From positions 186,001 through 250,000 of the forward strand of contig NZ_JAAVVB010000007.1 of NCBI RefSeq assembly GCF_018449775.1: a stretch of DNA of 64,000 nucleotides, given 5' to 3'. A model generated the notes under the pieces. That model made no database searches. It was not told the DNA's origin and saw nothing but the letters and a program-made list of their open reading frames with translations. Of the stretch, positions 35,271-42,995 are shown in pieces. The position numbers and the translations under genes were made by a program. Within the stretch, counting starts at the first letter, position 1, and the number at the start of each line of letters is the position of its first letter. Source of the DNA: Mucilaginibacter sp. dw_454 (lineage in GTDB: Bacteria > Bacteroidota > Bacteroidia > Sphingobacteriales > Sphingobacteriaceae).

Positions 35271-35741
35271 CTACGACAGGTGCTGTTGCGCCAGCGGCGC
35301 TGTTGGTCGGATGCCGTGCGTCGGCTGCACGGTAGCGGAGAGTTCGGTGATGATGTCGTTCACGCTGTTCTGGAACATCAGGCGCGTGTCCTTCCTGAAC
35401 ATGGTCTTTTCCTTGTCCTCGAAAAGCGCGCTCATAATCCTGCTTACGAAAAGCCATTCCAGGAAGCCGGAGCGCTCGTACTGGAACCACCACGTGATGA
35501 AGAAGCTCCTGCCGAACGGGGCGGCGCAGACGTAGTACACGTAGCTGCGGTAGCAGATGACGAGATATTCGCGCTTTACGCTGAAGATGCCGGAGGTGGA
35601 CAGGTTCGCACGGTAGACCTGCACGTCCGCGGGATACTCGTATGACTTTATCCTTTCCTCGAGCTTCTTGTAGAACTCCTTGGTTGAGAGCTGGAGGTCG
35701 GCAAAGTGCCGGTAGGTGTGGTTGAGAGTTGTTGTCGACAT
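35271..35741 (-). CDS. Conserved small protein of the TraG-like operon
   Basis: A 156-residue protein: N-terminal helix (DLQLSTKEFYKKLEERIKSYEYP), then GIFSVKREYLVICYRSYVYYVCAAPFGRSFFITWWF, which is a conserved block of a family found next to TraG/DUF87 ATPases (recollection), and a helical C-terminal half. The FFITWWF stretch and amphipathic segments suggest membrane association. It is the first gene of a tightly packed three-gene operon (156 aa, 90 aa, large ATPase). Function unknown; probably a partner of the ATPase. Confidence 0.72.
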   Translation of the reverse strand: MSTTTLNHTYRHFADLQLSTKEFYKKLEERIKSYEYPADVQVYRANLSTSGIFSVKREYLVICYRSYVYYVCAAPFGRSFFITWWFQYERSGFLEWLFVSRIMSALFEDKEKTMFRKDTRLMFQNSVNDIITELSATVQPTHGIRPTAPLAQQHLS

Positions 35742-35864
35742 TTTGAAGGTTTTTGGTTGTTGCTTGATATAAAGCTACTTACAACAATTTAAAATTCCAA
35801 ATGCTTGTTTTTTACAACCTGCATCTCTAACTTTAATTAAGTTTTAACCTAAGCCGTCATTCGC

Positions 35865-36146
35865 ATGGACCCTTTTTACCAACAGCCCTATTCGTTCCCG
35901 CACCTGCACTGGAACTGGAATCTTCTCGAACTCATGATGACTCACCCGATACTGGGCCTAATACTGGGCGTGCTGCTTCTTCGCGGCGTGTTCCGCTGGT
36001 TCTTGGGCATAAAGAGGCTGAGCAGCAAGCAGGATCGATATATGGAACTGCTCGAGGAGCACAACGCCCTGCTGAGGAGGCAAAACGACATGCTGTCGCG
36101 GCACGACAGCGTGCTCGGCAAGCTCGGCGAAAAGTACCTTTCCTAA
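35865..36146 (+). CDS. Small membrane/coiled-coil protein
   Basis: A 93-residue protein. Residues about 20-48 (LLELMMTHPILGLILGVLLLRGVFRWFLG) form one membrane helix; 50-90 is a basic then acidic coiled coil (SSKQDRYMELLEEHNALLRRQNDMLSRHDSVLGKL). The N-terminus is rich in Pro, His and Trp. Divergent from the TraG-like operon across 123 bp. No family recognised; it could anchor or oligomerise a partner at the membrane. Confidence 0.6.
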   Translation: MDPFYQQPYSFPHLHWNWNLLELMMTHPILGLILGVLLLRGVFRWFLGIKRLSSKQDRYMELLEEHNALLRRQNDMLSRHDSVLGKLGEKYLS

Positions 36147-36647
36147 CGGCGCACGATATCCCCAACATGACGGCGCAGCCGGCGTGCTGGGGATTCGGCG
36201 CAACGCCTCGCAGCGCGAGCCGTAAAGAGGCGGCGCAGAGCAACGGAGCCGACTGCGAGCTGAGGGAAACGTCCTTGCAGGGGCAGCGGAGCGACTGCAA
36301 GGTATGTCTTACACAAGCAGGACAAGTCAGTGTGCGCCGTGGGGGCTGCTGGCGCGCGGAGTGGCGCATACTACTTGGCCAGCGCAGCGTTTCCCGATTG
36401 AGCAGGCGAGCCTAACACGAAACCTGCTTGGGTTTTCAGGAGCGCGCAAAGCAAGCGCTGAAAAGACAAAGGCAAGGTTTATGAAACGAGCGCAATCGCG
36501 ATGAAAAATCATGACAGGAAAAAAGCATCGGCGCTTGTGGCACTGACTGAATAGTGGGTGCCACAAGCGTCCATGCCCTGGCGTTATTTTTTATGTGATT
36601 GCGGTGAGTGAAATACCTTTTTTCCTCCTATGAACTAGAAAAAGGTA
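36147..36647. ncRNA. GC-rich hairpin-rich non-coding stretch (candidate structured RNA or oriT)
   Basis: About 420 bp without convincing ORF but with several stems: ATCCCCA/TGGGGAT (36158-36194), CCTTGCAG/CTGCAAGG with a 14-nt loop (36273-36302), TTTTCAG..GCGC/GCGC..TGAAAA (about 36433-36462), and CGCTTGTGGCAC/GTGCCACAAGCG with a 14-nt loop (36532-36569). Very high GC up to about 36570, then abruptly AT-rich. It lies beside the transfer-type genes, so an origin of transfer or a structured RNA are both possible. No relaxase is present to support oriT. Confidence 0.4.
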
Positions 36648-37340
36648 CTAATTGTTATGCTTTTTTAATATTAGGACGTTATGTTTATGATAGATTTTAT
36701 AGGTTAGATTTGTTCTATAACGCTTTTCTAAAATAGATGTCAATTTACATTTTTGCTTTTTATTGCATTTTAATGAACTCAAAACCGAATTATATATATC
36801 GTTTTTACAAGTTGAACTTTCTATGCTGGTTATTGTTTTATATTGCAATTTCCCAAATAACTCTAATATTTTAATGAGTTCGATATATTTTTCATTTTCA
36901 AACGCTTGTAGTTTGGTCTCGAAAATTTCAGATTTGATATTACGAAGACTATCTGTAACGCCCTTGAAAGTAATGATAATTAGATATCCATTTTCGCTAA
37001 CCAAATCCCACGCCTGTTTAATAAAATTATGGTATTTGTGTTTGTTTTCTGGGATCGAATGAGATAACAAGACCAACGTCCACTTTTTTTTAATAGAACA
37101 TGGGAATGTTTTGTTGATAACTGGTATATCAACTGATCGTAAGCTTTCTGCTTTTCTTTTATCTTTTTCAACTGCTAAGTATGAACGAACAGATTCCTTA
37201 AACGCGAGTGCTGTAGCTGAACTACCTGCACCGATATCAAGCATAGTATCAATATTTTTAGTTTCAAGAAATTTGGAAATAAAGCCCTTTATAATGACTT
37301 TTTGATTGTTTCTATAATTTTCGGAAACAATAACCTTCAC
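36648..37340 (-). CDS. Class I SAM-dependent methyltransferase (AT-rich)
   Basis: A 230-residue methyltransferase. Motif I is TMLDIGAGSSATALAF, followed by SYLAVEKDKRKAESL (acidic loop), VLLSHSIPEN and a DLVSENGYLIIITF strand. The C-terminal third is Lys-rich with no recognised domain. The sequence is clearly poorer in GC than the neighbouring transfer genes, suggesting separate acquisition. Substrate unknown; a small-molecule or protein target is as likely as nucleic acid because no DNA-methylase NPPY/DPPY motif is present. Confidence 0.78.
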   Translation of the reverse strand: MKVIVSENYRNNQKVIIKGFISKFLETKNIDTMLDIGAGSSATALAFKESVRSYLAVEKDKRKAESLRSVDIPVINKTFPCSIKKKWTLVLLSHSIPENKHKYHNFIKQAWDLVSENGYLIIITFKGVTDSLRNIKSEIFETKLQAFENEKYIELIKILELFGKLQYKTITSIESSTCKNDIYNSVLSSLKCNKKQKCKLTSILEKRYRTNLTYKIYHKHNVLILKKHNN

Positions 37341-37454
37341 TAAGAATATTATATCATTGATTTTATGAAAGTCAAAATGGTTAATTAATTATTTTTTATG
37401 GCTCTTTGAAATGATAATCGATATTTTTATATTAGTTAATAAATTGAAAATCAA

Positions 37455-37808
37455 ATGGAAGCACAGGTTTTATCCAAGCGACTGGTTGACATCGGAGATG
37501 TTGAACCATTGAATGAAAATGACTTACCGGTTATGGGTGAGATTTATGACGTTTTAAGAAGGCATAATGCTTTGCAAAGGTTTGGGGTAACGTTGTTACA
37601 TGAACATTTTGAGGTCGCGGACGACGAAGTACTTATAGAAATGACTGACAGAAAAACAAGAATTCAAACAATCACGCCCGTTGATAAAAATAGTCCCCTG
37701 CTGGTAGATGCTATAGAAACTTGTTGGAGATTAGATACAGGTTTTCCTGTACAAGCATGTAGTTGTGTTAAATATGGGGACGACCACTCACATCAAAGTA
37801 GAGGCTAG
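37455..37808 (+). CDS. Conserved hypothetical protein
   Basis: A 117-residue cytosolic protein: PLNENDLPVMGEIYDVLRRHNALQRFGVTLLHEHFEVADDEVLIEMTD. The RFGVTLLHxHF segment recurs in small bacterial proteins of unknown function (recollection). C-terminus has VQACSCVKYGDDHSH with two Cys and two His, a possible metal site. It ends four bases inside the 3' end of the convergent second ATPase gene. No function proposed. Confidence 0.6.
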   Translation: MEAQVLSKRLVDIGDVEPLNENDLPVMGEIYDVLRRHNALQRFGVTLLHEHFEVADDEVLIEMTDRKTRIQTITPVDKNSPLLVDAIETCWRLDTGFPVQACSCVKYGDDHSHQSRG

Positions 37809-39028
37809 CTTTCATTACTCTCTATGTCTATTATTTTAGCACTAAACGGTTTACTGCTTAATCCATCAATTAGTAGTTTTATATAAACTGCAAATCGTCC
37901 CTGGCAAACAAAATCACTTTGTTTAAAAACGGGATAAAACTCCTGTTCCATTATTTTTCCGTCGCTTGCACTGAGGCGAAACGCAATCACTGTTCCTGCA
38001 TTTCCGAGTATCGCGCTACATACATCCTCGGATAATTGCTCTAAATACTGGTGTGCTAAAAACAAAGAGACGTGGTATTTTCGCACCTCAGATAACATAT
38101 TGGCAAAAGATGTTGTTATAAAGCTATGGCACTCATCTATATATACCATAAAAGGCTTACGTTGGTCTGGTGAAAACCTTGCTCTCCGCATTGCCGCCGC
38201 CTGTATTGCGGTAGTCAAAAGACTTCCCAATATTTGCGACACATCTTCCCCGATTAATCCTTTGCTCAAGTTACAGACAAGAATTTTGCTTTCATTCATT
38301 ATTTTGTCCATGTCTAACGTTTCCTGCTGTCCAACTATCTCGCGCAACACTGTGTTCGATTGGAACACCCCCGCTTTGTTGAGAATCGGCATGATTACGT
38401 CGGTCCTCAGCGTCGGCGAATACCTATCGTATTCGTTATGCCAGAAAGAGAGAATTGCGGCATCTTCCGTGTAATGCAGTATCAGGTTCCTGTACTGCGG
38501 GTCTAGCAGCAGCGGAGTTATGTCTAGCAGCGTGGCTGTCGGATAGTCCAGCAGCGTTAGAATGCAGTATTTCAATACGTACTCGAGACGTACGCCCCAG
38601 CTGTCGCTCCATATCTTCTTGAACGACATGACTATTTCCGATGCTATGACGTGTCGTTGCTCTTTTGGCACGTCGTGCAGCGGGTTAAAGCCCGTGCGGT
38701 GGGCTGGCTCGGTTGCATCGAAGTAGATGATATCCTTCTTTCGGTGTTCTGGAATCTCCTCGAGGAGCTTCAGGCATGCGTCGCCGTGCGGCTCTATAAG
38801 ACATACTCCGTAGTTCTTGTATATGTCGTCAATCGCCATGTTAAGCAATAGGGTCGTTTTACCAACCCCTGTCTTTCCGAGCACGTAAATGTGGCTATAT
38901 CGGTCTTGCAGCTTGATGCCGAACAGTTGGTTTGCGTTTCGCCAGTTGGTGTAGCCTATGGGGGTGAATGGTTTTGAATGGTCATGCACTAAGGCATGAT
39001 AGAAAAAATACTGCTGGTAAGGTAGCAA
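37805..39028 (-). CDS. Second TraG/HerA-like DNA-translocation ATPase
   Basis: A 407-residue ATPase of the DUF87/TraM-recognition type with Walker A VLGKTGVGKTTLLLNM, VCLIEPHGDACLKLLEEIP, Walker B FMVYIDECHSF, and LFLAHQYLEQL. It lacks the large N-terminal region and the nuclease-like tail of the 890-residue homologue at 32323-34995, to which the core is clearly related. Hexameric DNA pumping is expected. Two distinct coupling-type ATPases in one 25-kb element is unusual and fits a composite origin. It is transcribed away from the second serine recombinase. Confidence 0.85.
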   Translation of the reverse strand: MLPYQQYFFYHALVHDHSKPFTPIGYTNWRNANQLFGIKLQDRYSHIYVLGKTGVGKTTLLLNMAIDDIYKNYGVCLIEPHGDACLKLLEEIPEHRKKDIIYFDATEPAHRTGFNPLHDVPKEQRHVIASEIVMSFKKIWSDSWGVRLEYVLKYCILTLLDYPTATLLDITPLLLDPQYRNLILHYTEDAAILSFWHNEYDRYSPTLRTDVIMPILNKAGVFQSNTVLREIVGQQETLDMDKIMNESKILVCNLSKGLIGEDVSQILGSLLTTAIQAAAMRRARFSPDQRKPFMVYIDECHSFITTSFANMLSEVRKYHVSLFLAHQYLEQLSEDVCSAILGNAGTVIAFRLSASDGKIMEQEFYPVFKQSDFVCQGRFAVYIKLLIDGLSSKPFSAKIIDIESNES

Positions 39029-39119
39029 TGTAAAAAGGTGGATTTATACGGCCTGTGCTTCACTACCAAAAGTTGCCTTCGAAGACCATACTGTTTGTAT
39101 TCCTCAAAAAGATTATGCT

Positions 39120-39320
39120 ATGCTGAATCCGCTAGACAACAGACAAAAGAACAACGTACCAAAAGCGGAGCCTTGCTGTCTGTTGTCTAGCAACACAGAC
39201 GTTGTGCAGGGTTCCGCTTTTGGTTTTCCGGAGGTGGAGCGGTCGGTCGAGGAACAGATTGACCTATTGGCGCAGATAATTGTAACGGCTTATTTCTACA
39301 GAAAGCGAAACACAAACTAA
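39120..39320 (+). CDS. Short ORF ahead of second serine recombinase
   Basis: A 66-codon frame (MLNPLDNRQKNNVPKAEPCC...) ending SVEEQIDLLAQIIVTAYFYRKRNTN. Most of it is covered by the interlocking inverted repeats at 39131-39223, so it may be a leader rather than a protein; however the last 25 codons look helical and protein-like. It overlaps the recombinase frame by 29 bp. A +1 shift at its UAA (39318) would continue straight into NAAKRAVIYCRVS. Confidence 0.45.
   Translation: MLNPLDNRQKNNVPKAEPCCLLSSNTDVVQGSAFGFPEVERSVEEQIDLLAQIIVTAYFYRKRNTN
39131..39223 (+). repeat. Three interlocking inverted repeats (pseudoknot-like order)
   Basis: GCTAGACAACAGACA (39131-39145) pairs exactly with TGTCTGTTGTCTAGC (39177-39191). 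ACAACGT (39151-39157) pairs with ACGTTGT (39199-39205). CCAAAAGCGGAGCC (39159-39172) pairs, with one G-U, with GGTTCCGCTTTTGG (39210-39223). The order is A-C-B-A'-C'-B', so the stems cross each other and cannot all form a simple hairpin. Confidence 0.9.
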
Positions 39321-40926
39321 CGCCGCGAAGCGCGCCGTCATATACTGCCGGGTATCCACCAGGGAGCAGGTTGACGAGGGAAACTCTCTTGTATCGCAGG
39401 AGCGTATTTGCCGCGAGTACGCGGAACAGGAAGGATATGACATAGCTGAAATATTCATCGAAAAGGGAGAGAGCGCCAAAACGGCGGATAGAAAACAGCT
39501 GCAACAGATGCTCGCCTTCTGCGAAAGCAGGAAGAACGGAATTAATGCGGTGATAGCCTACAAGGTTGACCGCATTAGCAGAAACATCGCAGATTATAGC
39601 CACATCAAGGTACGACTAAAGAGGAGAGACATACAAATCAAGTCAGTAACTGAGTACTTTGAGGACACCCCTGCCGGCCGCTTTATGGAGAACATAATCG
39701 CTAACGTCAGCCAGTTCGACAACGAGGTGCGAACCGAGCGGTCTGTGGGCGGCATGAAGGAAGCGGTACAGGAAGGGCGCTACGTATGGAAGGCGCCTAT
39801 TGGTTATGAAAATATAAGGATAGACAAGGCCACGATAGCGCCAAGCCATGCCGCGCCGCTCGTTCTCGAAGCGTTTGAAATGATCGCGGAGCGACTGTAT
39901 TCGACGGAAGTGGTTCGATTACTTATGGCCGAAAAGGGGCTGGCTGACAGAATCGGCAACCCGATCAACCACGCGTATTTTTACCGATTGCTGCGAAATC
40001 CATTATATAAGGGGGTAATCGAGAAATTCGGCATGACGGTGCAGGGGACCTTCGAAGCCATTTTGCCCGTCGATCTTTTTGAAACGGTGCAGGGCATATT
40101 GAAAGGTAAGAAAAACAAAACGCGGCATTATTTGAAGGAAAACCCGGACTTTCCTCTTCGCCGATTCATAAAGCACGAGACCGGCAAGCTGCTGGTAGGC
40201 TATTGGTCAAAAGGAAAGACGAAACGCTATCCATATTACTCGTTCGGACTACCAAACACGACCATAAGGAAAGAAGCCTTGGAACAAAAGTTTTTAGACC
40301 TGTTGCAAACTCTGGCTTTTGACACTGCCCACATAAATTTGCTCCGGGAAGCGCTGGAGAAGCATTTCGGATTGCAGGAAAATAATAGCGCGTTGGCCGC
40401 GGTGGCGATCAAAAAAAGGATTGAAGAAATAAACACGCAGATAGATAAGTTCCTAAATTTAATCGGCAGCACCACGATAAAGGAGGACACGTTAACCCTA
40501 AGAATAAAACACCTGGAAGCTGAACTGGACGAATTAAAGACCCAATTGTATGTCGGCAAAGCGAATGAAGTAAGCATTGCTGAACTAATGCGAGATGCCG
40601 TTGAAATATTGAAAGCGCCTCATGTATTTTGGCAGTCCGGCACTTTGGAAATAAGGAAACTCTTTCAAGAGTTCGTTTTTACCAAGGGTGTATTATGGGA
40701 TGGCAATATTTTACGAACACCGAAAATAGCCAGTGTTTTTAAAGTAAAAGAGGTGTTTGACGATGGTAAATCGTCTAGAGTGGACTCTGGGCTCCCAGAA
40801 AAAAACACCCTGTCAACCGATACATTTACTTTACTGTATGATGACCTCTTGGAAAACAGAGGGTTTTGGGAGGCGGTAAGGGGCGATTTAATAAGGGTTA
40901 GGCAAATAACTAAGAAACAAGCCTGA
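39292..40926 (+). CDS. Second serine recombinase, start codon unclear
   Basis: A frame open from 39286 encodes about 545 residues. The resolvase domain includes AVIYCRVSTREQVDEGNSLVSQER (catalytic Ser in CRVST), NAVIAYKVDRISRN and GRFMENIIANVSQFDNEVRTERS; recombinase domain WKAPIGYENI...NPLYKGVI; and a coiled coil. The usual zinc-ribbon cysteines are absent (LRRFIKHETGKLLVGYWSKGKTKRYPYYSF). No ATG, GTG or TTG lies between the upstream stop and the catalytic motif; 39292 (ATT) is only a nominal start. The first ATG, 39508, would remove the catalytic Ser. Either a non-standard start, a frameshift fusion with the preceding ORF, or a damaged gene. Confidence 0.75.
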   Translation: MSTESETQTNAAKRAVIYCRVSTREQVDEGNSLVSQERICREYAEQEGYDIAEIFIEKGESAKTADRKQLQQMLAFCESRKNGINAVIAYKVDRISRNIADYSHIKVRLKRRDIQIKSVTEYFEDTPAGRFMENIIANVSQFDNEVRTERSVGGMKEAVQEGRYVWKAPIGYENIRIDKATIAPSHAAPLVLEAFEMIAERLYSTEVVRLLMAEKGLADRIGNPINHAYFYRLLRNPLYKGVIEKFGMTVQGTFEAILPVDLFETVQGILKGKKNKTRHYLKENPDFPLRRFIKHETGKLLVGYWSKGKTKRYPYYSFGLPNTTIRKEALEQKFLDLLQTLAFDTAHINLLREALEKHFGLQENNSALAAVAIKKRIEEINTQIDKFLNLIGSTTIKEDTLTLRIKHLEAELDELKTQLYVGKANEVSIAELMRDAVEILKAPHVFWQSGTLEIRKLFQEFVFTKGVLWDGNILRTPKIASVFKVKEVFDDGKSSRVDSGLPEKNTLSTDTFTLLYDDLLENRGFWEAVRGDLIRVRQITKKQA

Positions 40927-40985
40927 AAACAACACGGATACATGTCCACAGTGCGTGTAGTTTCAAGAGTTAATCAGGGCGTCAT

Positions 40986-41900
40986 TTATAAGCCAGTTAA
41001 TACTTCATAAGAGAATGTTACGTGCGGTGGAATATATTCGGTAGAGTTAACTTCGCTCTGCACTTCATCAATGGTGATTATGCAAAGTAGGCCATGGGTG
41101 TTCATTAGAACAACGCTTTGACCGACGACAGGCTCGGCAGCACGAGCCGGTGTTAAGAATGAATCAACGGCTTGTCGATCATAATTCGGTATTGTGATTA
41201 AGCCCAAGGCTTTAAGTTCGTTATCAAAGTAAACGTAAATGCTATTATGACTACGCTCAGCGAATTTAATTTTAAACTCAAACTCGCCTTGACCTACAGT
41301 AAAATACCTTTGATTTTTATGTTGAAACGTGATGCGCCCATTTAGGGCCGGGTTCGCGTAATTCGCGGGATTACGCAGGGCATCGGCGCGTTCGATTCTT
41401 GTCGCTCGCTTGCGAATTTCTGCCAACGTCACTGCATTTGCCTTATTGGCTGGCAAGCCTTCAACCCACCGCCAAACAGCGTCAACTTGCGCTGCTCCTG
41501 CAAACTCGTTTTTTTCGGGACGGGCGTTAAAGTTGAAGCCTTTGGGATTATGGCCTATGAGCCAAGCGGGCAACTTGTTTTCAGGATTTCGGACAAAGAC
41601 TACTGACAGCCAATTAGCGGGTTTATTGCTGAAGACACCACCAATCCATTTATTCTCAATGCCAACCCCTGAATCTGGCATATCGTTCGCACGGGAGACG
41701 TAATTCTCGTCTATAATTAATAAAACATGAGAAGAGTCTGTTATCTCCTGCATAAAACCGCTGAGGCTGGAACCGTAGTCTACCGTTTCGTCAATCTTCA
41801 CGTTATAACCAATCAGGTGGAGTTGGCTTGCAAACAGCCGAACCCATTCGCGATGTTCGGTTGATGTCCATGCGTAGGAGATAAATAAGTCTGCGGCCAT
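40986..41900 (-). CDS. TIR-domain protein
   Basis: A 304-residue protein. Residues 1-150 are a TIR/SEFIR-type domain: ADLFISYAWTSTEHREWVRLF (box 1), IGYNVKIDETVDYGSSLSGFMQEI, SSHVLLIIDENYVSRA and GVGIENKWI, whose Glu82 sits where NAD-cleaving TIR domains carry the catalytic Glu. Residues about 185-304 are an unrecognised beta-rich domain (ITFQHKNQRYFTVGQGEFEFKIKF...). It is 34 bp downstream of a proteasome-like Ntn hydrolase gene on the same strand. TIR proteins in bacterial defence deplete NAD or make cyclic ADP-ribose signals; that role is inferred here. Confidence 0.85.
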   Translation of the reverse strand: MAADLFISYAWTSTEHREWVRLFASQLHLIGYNVKIDETVDYGSSLSGFMQEITDSSHVLLIIDENYVSRANDMPDSGVGIENKWIGGVFSNKPANWLSVVFVRNPENKLPAWLIGHNPKGFNFNARPEKNEFAGAAQVDAVWRWVEGLPANKANAVTLAEIRKRATRIERADALRNPANYANPALNGRITFQHKNQRYFTVGQGEFEFKIKFAERSHNSIYVYFDNELKALGLITIPNYDRQAVDSFLTPARAAEPVVGQSVVLMNTHGLLCIITIDEVQSEVNSTEYIPPHVTFSYEVLTGL

Positions 41901-41934
41901 AGGTACTTACATATTACTGAAAAACCAATTTGTA

Positions 41935-42816
41935 TTACTCTTTATTAGGAGAAGATTTTGATAATAAGTTTTGATAAAAAGCGTCCACGCTATCAAAGTC
42001 GATAATCATGCTGTCTATCGCGATTAGGCATTCGCCAACCTTATTGCCAAGTTCGCCAAAAATATCTATGTTCTGGTATTTTTGCGTGCCGTCTCCGACT
42101 TCTCGAGTTACGGAATAGAGCTTAGTGCCCCACTGTGGATAGACAACGGACAACAGAAGGTTTCCGCCAATTTCGTCGGGATAGGTTTCTTCGGAAACTA
42201 TATTGGCCAAGACTTGAAATGGCGCGCGCCAATAAGCATGGCGCTTCGTCTTGTTTTTTTTAATCTCCAATACAACCAGTTCGCGAATCGGTTCCTTATG
42301 GCTTCCCATCAGTACGCAAGTAAACGATTTTAGATCGTTAAAGTACAAATCGATACTGTAGTCCATAACGTCTTCCTTCATTTTGGCGGTTACCTTGCCG
42401 ATAAACAGCCTCCCGCTTTTGGGGCAAACGCCGCAGATTGTTATCTCGCCCGCATTGCGAATGGACATGTTGTGCATTCGCAAAATGGTTGCCGCAGACC
42501 GAAGTATACTTTCACCGTCCGGCAAAAGTCGGTTGGTAACACCGCCCCCGCCGAGATTGCCTAACACAGTATTCAGTGTCGCAAATGTGTTTACCGCCAG
42601 CATGGTGCTTCCCGCATAGGCAAAAGTTAAGGAAGAGCGGTGCAATATAGTTCCGTAGCCATTACCAGAGAGTTGCTTGCATACGACGCTCAGTTCGAAT
42701 ATTTTGTTACCCTGCAACGTGGCTCCTGTTTCAAAAGATATTTTTGTGTCCGAGGCTGTCCAAATGCTCGGCGTTTTAGGTGATTCGTTGTTGAACCAAG
42801 ATGCAACGATAGTCAT
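41935..42816 (-). CDS. Proteasome-beta-like Ntn hydrolase
   Basis: A 293-residue protein I assign to the proteasome/HslV Ntn-hydrolase fold. It starts MTIVASW, so Met removal would leave Thr2 as the N-terminal nucleophile. Further matches in order: SDTKIS (Asp23), GNKIFEL (Lys38, 15 residues on, as with Asp17/Lys33), FAYAGSTMLAVNTF (68-70), ITICGVCPKSGRLFIGKV (126-142), CVLMGSHKEPIREL (Ser172) and YPDEIGGNLLLSVV (Asp214). About 70 extra C-terminal residues are unassigned. The motif spacing fits beta-type subunits, not alpha. First gene of a two-gene operon with the TIR protein. No ATPase partner is adjacent. Confidence 0.72.
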   Translation of the reverse strand: MTIVASWFNNESPKTPSIWTASDTKISFETGATLQGNKIFELSVVCKQLSGNGYGTILHRSSLTFAYAGSTMLAVNTFATLNTVLGNLGGGGVTNRLLPDGESILRSAATILRMHNMSIRNAGEITICGVCPKSGRLFIGKVTAKMKEDVMDYSIDLYFNDLKSFTCVLMGSHKEPIRELVVLEIKKNKTKRHAYWRAPFQVLANIVSEETYPDEIGGNLLLSVVYPQWGTKLYSVTREVGDGTQKYQNIDIFGELGNKVGECLIAIDSMIIDFDSVDAFYQNLLSKSSPNKE

Positions 42817-42995
42817 GATTTTAATTGTTTAATGAGCATTTTAAAGATAGCCATTATCATGAAGGGGAAGACAAAGATTTTTCGGGTAAACCAAATCCAA
42901 TAAAAAAGGTATTACCAAAAGTTAAATCCACAAGACGTGTTTATCGACAGGTCTACTTTACTTACTACATCCGATCCCTACGGTAAAATTGTCGT

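Noticed and set aside
33107..35335. Several 60-160-codon frames on the plus strand opposite the large ATPase
   Set aside because: Shadows of a GC-rich real gene; no signal, motif or start context.
32323..35741. Full conjugative element
   Set aside because: No relaxase, VirB4-type secretion ATPase set, or pilus genes could be recognised.
36167..36504. Short frames in the GC-rich non-coding block
   Set aside because: Compositions are biased (Arg, Ala, Cys), frames overlap on both strands, and none has a family-like pattern.
40986..41900. Assigning the TIR gene to Thoeris
   Set aside because: The partner is a proteasome-like hydrolase rather than the SIR2/SLOG ThsA-type effector, so the name is not justified.
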